A stretch of DNA of 64,000 nucleotides, from the NCBI RefSeq assembly GCF_002479495.1, contig NZ_DLNQ01000010.1:137776-201775 (forward strand). The letters run 5' to 3'. This DNA comes from Brevundimonas sp. UBA7506 (GTDB lineage: Bacteria > Pseudomonadota > Alphaproteobacteria > Caulobacterales > Caulobacteraceae). The position numbers and the translations under genes were made by a program. The notes under the pieces are model-generated. The model made no database searches. It saw only the letters and a list, made by a program, of their open reading frames with translations, and was not told where the DNA came from. Of this stretch, positions 61,313 through 64,000 are shown in pieces. Numbering within the stretch: the stretch's first letter is position 1; each line of letters opens with the position of its first letter.

Positions 61313-63792
61313 TTTTGGCCTCCGGCGCGACGTGTCAGGCGGCGCACAGTGCGCGCCAGCTGGGTCAGGGACATGCGGGACTTGGTAAGCACGGCCTGAA
61401 CCGCCGGCGCGGCCTGGCGATCCAGGTCCTGCGCGGAATAGATGACGACCGGGATGGTGCGCCCCTCCTCGTCCGTCAGTTCCGGCAGAAGGTCGAGGCC
61501 GTTTCCGTCCGGAAGGCCAAGGTCCAGGATCACCAGGTCGGGCCGTCGGCGAGCCAGTGCGGCTCGCGCGTCGGCCAGGCTCTCCGCGCCGACGACTTCC
61601 ACCGATTCAAGCCCGTGGCGCGTCACCTCCAGAATGTCCCGGTCATCGTCCACATGCAGGACCAGCGGCTTTGCGTCTGACCGGACAAGAGATTGCACGG
61701 CAAGGCGCAAGCGGGCCTGATCCACCGGCTTCTCCATCCAGTCCGCTACCTCCAGCGAGCGTCCGCGCGCCTGGCCTCGGGCCGCGCCCCCCGAGACGAC
61801 GATCACCGGCATGGCGCGCGTATCGCCGCCGGCCTTCAGCGCACGGATCAGGCTGACGCCGTCGGCATCCGGCAACTGCAGATCGACAAGCGCCGCCGCA
61901 TGGACCCCCTTGCGCGCCATCGCCAGGGCGTCCCGGGCGGTGACGGCCACGTCGGCCTGATAGCCTTCAAGGGACAGCATCTCGACCAGAACCCGTGCGG
62001 AATCGGGGTCGTCCTCGCAGATGAGCAAACGTCCCGGCCCCTCGCCCTGATCTGCGTCCGGCAGGTCCAGCGGCAGGTCGAGATGGAAGGTGGCGCCTTC
62101 GCCCTCGGCGGATTCAAACCACAGCCGTCCGCCATGGCGTTCGGCGATGTCCCGCGCGATGGCCAGACCCAGACCCGTGCCCCCCTTGGCGCGCGTGTCG
62201 GTCGAATCCGCCTGGGCGAACTTGCCGAAGATGCGCGAGCGGAATTCCTCCGAAATGCCGGGGCCGTGGTCGGCGACGCTAAGCCGGGCGATCCGGGTTT
62301 CCGGATTGACGGTGACCGTCACCTCGCCGCCGACCGGAGAGAACTTGGCGGCATTGGACAGCAGATTGGTCACCACCTGGATCAGCCGGTCGGCGTCGCC
62401 GCGCACCGGCGCGGAAGCGCCGTCCTCAAGACGCAGATTCACGCCCAACTGATGGACGTAACCCCTGACGCCGTCGATCGCCCGTGCCGCGATGTCTCGG
62501 AGATCGAGCGGCGACATGGTTAGGACCAGCTTGCCGGCGTCAAGCTTCTCGACGTCGAGGATGTCGTTGATCAGCCGGACCAGCCGCTGGCTGTTTGAAT
62601 GGGCGATGCCGATGAGGCGGGCGGCTCTCTCGGGCAGGTCGCCGGCGGCGCCGCCGGCCAGCAAGCCGAGCGAGCCGGCGATGGAGGTCAGGGGCGTGCG
62701 CAGCTCATGGCTGACCGTCGAGACGAAGGCATCCTTCATCTCGGCCACCCGGCGGCGTTCGGTGATGTCCCGGATCACGGCCACGACATGGCGGCCGGCG
62801 GGCAAGTCCATCGCGCCGAGGGCCACGTCGGCGGGGAAGCTCTCCCCCGTCCGACGTTTCCCGGTCAGCTCGCGTAGAAGGCCGTCCTCCCAAGCCCCCT
62901 GACTGGCGCCGAGCCGATCCAGGAACGCGCCCTCGCCGTTTTCCGCCAGGTTGATCAGGATTCCGACGTCCCGCCGACCGATTTCCTCCGCGCGCCAGCC
63001 GAACATGCGCTCTGCAGCCGGGTTCATGGTCTCGATGCTGCCGCTCGGGTTCAGGGTGACGATGGCGTCGAAGGCGCTGTCCAGGGTGGCGCTGTGTCGC
63101 GCGGCGGCGGCCTGCAGCCGCTCCAGAAGAAGGCTTCGGGTCGCCAGATATCTCCAGACCATAAACACCGTCGCCGCCGCGATGACGACCAGGCCCAGGA
63201 ACAACAACAGGACCATAAGCTCCGTGCGCGCGGTCCGCTTTGCGGCCTTGGCGGACAGGGCGGCCAGATGCTCGGCCTCGCGCTGCGTCATCTGATCCAC
63301 CACCTGGCGGATCTCGTCCATTGTCGCCTTGCCCTCGCCGCTCGACACCGACGCCACGGCGGCTCCGGCCTGTCCTGCCTGGCGCAGATTGACGCTGCGC
63401 TCCATGATCCGGCGTTTACGCGCCACTTCCTGTGACAGGCGTTGGTGGTGAGCGGTCTGCGCCTCGTCGGCGTTGAACAGGACGCCGAGGGCGTCCATCT
63501 GCGCGCTGATCCGCGTCAGAGCCAGATCATAGGGTTCCAGAAACCGATTATCGCCGGTGATGATGTAGCCGCGCTGTCCGGTCTCGGCGTCCTGGAGCAG
63601 AGAGAAGACGGACTGGATCTGCAATCGAGTATCGTAGGACCGGTCTACGGCCGCACGTAAGGCTGCGGCCCCGGCGAATTCACGCCGAAGCTCCACCCCA
63701 ATGACGATCAGAGTCACGGCGAAGAACACCGAAGCAAGGCCCAGGGCAAAGCGAAAGCGACGCCGCCCTGGTTGACGAACCGTGATCGTCAT
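61309..63792 (-). CDS. CHASE3-PAS hybrid histidine kinase with two receivers
   Basis: An 827-residue sensor. A first helix (about 13-33) and a second (about 190-210) bracket a CHASE3 periplasmic domain. A PAS domain follows (HSATLDSAFDAIVTLNPSGS, AERMFGWRAEEIGRRD), then HisKA FVSTVSHELRTPLTSIAGSL (His about 361), HATPase DHGPGISEEFRSRIFGKFAQ and GTGLGLAIARDIAE, and two receivers, ALVDLQLPDADG (Asp about 636) and VILDLGLPDGNG (Asp about 756). The receivers should pass phosphate through the Hpt to the separate regulator. Divergent from a further response regulator at 63832. Confidence 0.92.
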   Translation of the reverse strand: MTITVRQPGRRRFRFALGLASVFFAVTLIVIGVELRREFAGAAALRAAVDRSYDTRLQIQSVFSLLQDAETGQRGYIITGDNRFLEPYDLALTRISAQMDALGVLFNADEAQTAHHQRLSQEVARKRRIMERSVNLRQAGQAGAAVASVSSGEGKATMDEIRQVVDQMTQREAEHLAALSAKAAKRTARTELMVLLLFLGLVVIAAATVFMVWRYLATRSLLLERLQAAAARHSATLDSAFDAIVTLNPSGSIETMNPAAERMFGWRAEEIGRRDVGILINLAENGEGAFLDRLGASQGAWEDGLLRELTGKRRTGESFPADVALGAMDLPAGRHVVAVIRDITERRRVAEMKDAFVSTVSHELRTPLTSIAGSLGLLAGGAAGDLPERAARLIGIAHSNSQRLVRLINDILDVEKLDAGKLVLTMSPLDLRDIAARAIDGVRGYVHQLGVNLRLEDGASAPVRGDADRLIQVVTNLLSNAAKFSPVGGEVTVTVNPETRIARLSVADHGPGISEEFRSRIFGKFAQADSTDTRAKGGTGLGLAIARDIAERHGGRLWFESAEGEGATFHLDLPLDLPDADQGEGPGRLLICEDDPDSARVLVEMLSLEGYQADVAVTARDALAMARKGVHAAALVDLQLPDADGVSLIRALKAGGDTRAMPVIVVSGGAARGQARGRSLEVADWMEKPVDQARLRLAVQSLVRSDAKPLVLHVDDDRDILEVTRHGLESVEVVGAESLADARAALARRRPDLVILDLGLPDGNGLDLLPELTDEEGRTIPVVIYSAQDLDRQAAPAVQAVLTKSRMSLTQLARTVRRLTRRAGGQK

Positions 63793-63831
63793 CGGCTAGA
63801 CAGACACGGACGATCAATCAGGAGCTCCGCC

Positions 63832-64000
63832 GTGAAAGTCTGCGTCATCGAGGACGATCCCCTTTTGTTGCGTCATCTGGAGGACATGCTGGAGCGTATG
63901 GATTACCAGGTCATGACCGCCGAAACTGTCGATGAAGGGTTGGACATCGTGCGACAATGGTCGCCCGACGCCGTTCTGCTGGACATTTTGATGCCCGACC
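63832..64000 (+). CDS. Response regulator, N-terminal part (runs off window)
   Basis: A GTG-started receiver, VKVCVIEDDPLLLRHLEDML, then AVLLDILMPD with the phosphoacceptor Asp, cut by the window edge after 56 codons. GTG 63832 is preceded by CAGGAGCT. It is divergent from the hybrid kinase (39-bp gap) and may be the relay's final output, depending on what domain follows. Confidence 0.8.
   Translation, partial: MKVCVIEDDPLLLRHLEDMLERMDYQVMTAETVDEGLDIVRQWSPDAVLLDILMPD

Noticed and set aside
2531..64000. Search for the second dusA attachment-site copy inside the window
   Set aside because: Scanning by eye for the dusA 5' sequence (around GGTCCAGTCCATCAT) found no second match, so the far end of the element cannot be placed here.
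1..64000. CRISPR arrays, rRNA, tRNA and known riboswitches
   Set aside because: No regularly spaced repeats, conserved rRNA segments, cloverleaf with CCA-type acceptor, or recognisable riboswitch core was seen. A covariance-model scan would be decisive for tRNA and riboswitches.

Overview
The window looks like the chromosome of a GC-rich alphaproteobacterium, most likely Caulobacteraceae and Brevundimonas-like (inference from GC content and gene families, not from a marker gene). Supporting signs are a Caulobacter-type SOS box (GAAC-N7-GAAC) upstream of imuA, GGAAC-N16-CGTT general-stress promoters, a FixLJ pair, an imuA-imuB-dnaE2 cassette and a fused MnhA/MnhB antiporter subunit. No rRNA, tRNA or CRISPR array was recognised.

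Layout. 1-2.6 kb is core-like: the start of a chemoreceptor, a TSUP exporter and dusA. A tyrosine integrase (2.7-3.8 kb) abuts the 5' end of dusA, a known integration hotspot, so much of what follows may be island DNA. 3.8-7.3 kb carries a GNAT enzyme, DUF2945 and DUF488 proteins and a LigD lacking its phosphoesterase domain. 7.5-13 kb holds a truncated SulP transporter, FixLJ, a cyanide-insensitive alternative oxidase, a flavohaemoglobin and an MFS remnant. 13.2-19.2 kb is a complete Mrp/Mnh/Pha cation/proton antiporter operon. 19.7-21.2 kb is an ECF41 sigma factor divergent from its carboxymuconolactone-decarboxylase partner, with matched divergent ECF41 promoters.

21.3-27 kb is a block of three defence-like genes (two-TM protein, HEPN protein, helicase-nuclease) in which every intergenic gap carries a related ~40-bp repeat. 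27-30.1 kb is a metal operon (CDF exporter, TonB receptor, MerR) behind a textbook MerR operator. 30.2-33.3 kb is a 1036-residue metallophosphoesterase-STAND NTPase, the best candidate for an undescribed immune protein. Its start codon lies inside the truncated remnant of a DUF736 gene typical of alphaproteobacterial conjugative elements.

34-49 kb continues in conjugative-element style. It holds an SOS-controlled DNA-damage cassette (YedK, ImuA, ImuB, DUF3833, ExoIII, DnaE2), a large ParB-like protein, and two overlapping large serine recombinases. 43-56.4 kb is rich in small stress-type proteins, several behind EcfG-like promoters, plus an Fsr-type MFS exporter and an HWE-type histidine kinase with its own EcfG-like promoter. 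56.7-64 kb couples an exopolysaccharide-type operon (response regulator, TPR/beta-barrel protein, HEAT protein, glycosyltransferase) to an opposing phosphorelay (hybrid kinase, response regulator, Hpt). The window ends inside a further response regulator.
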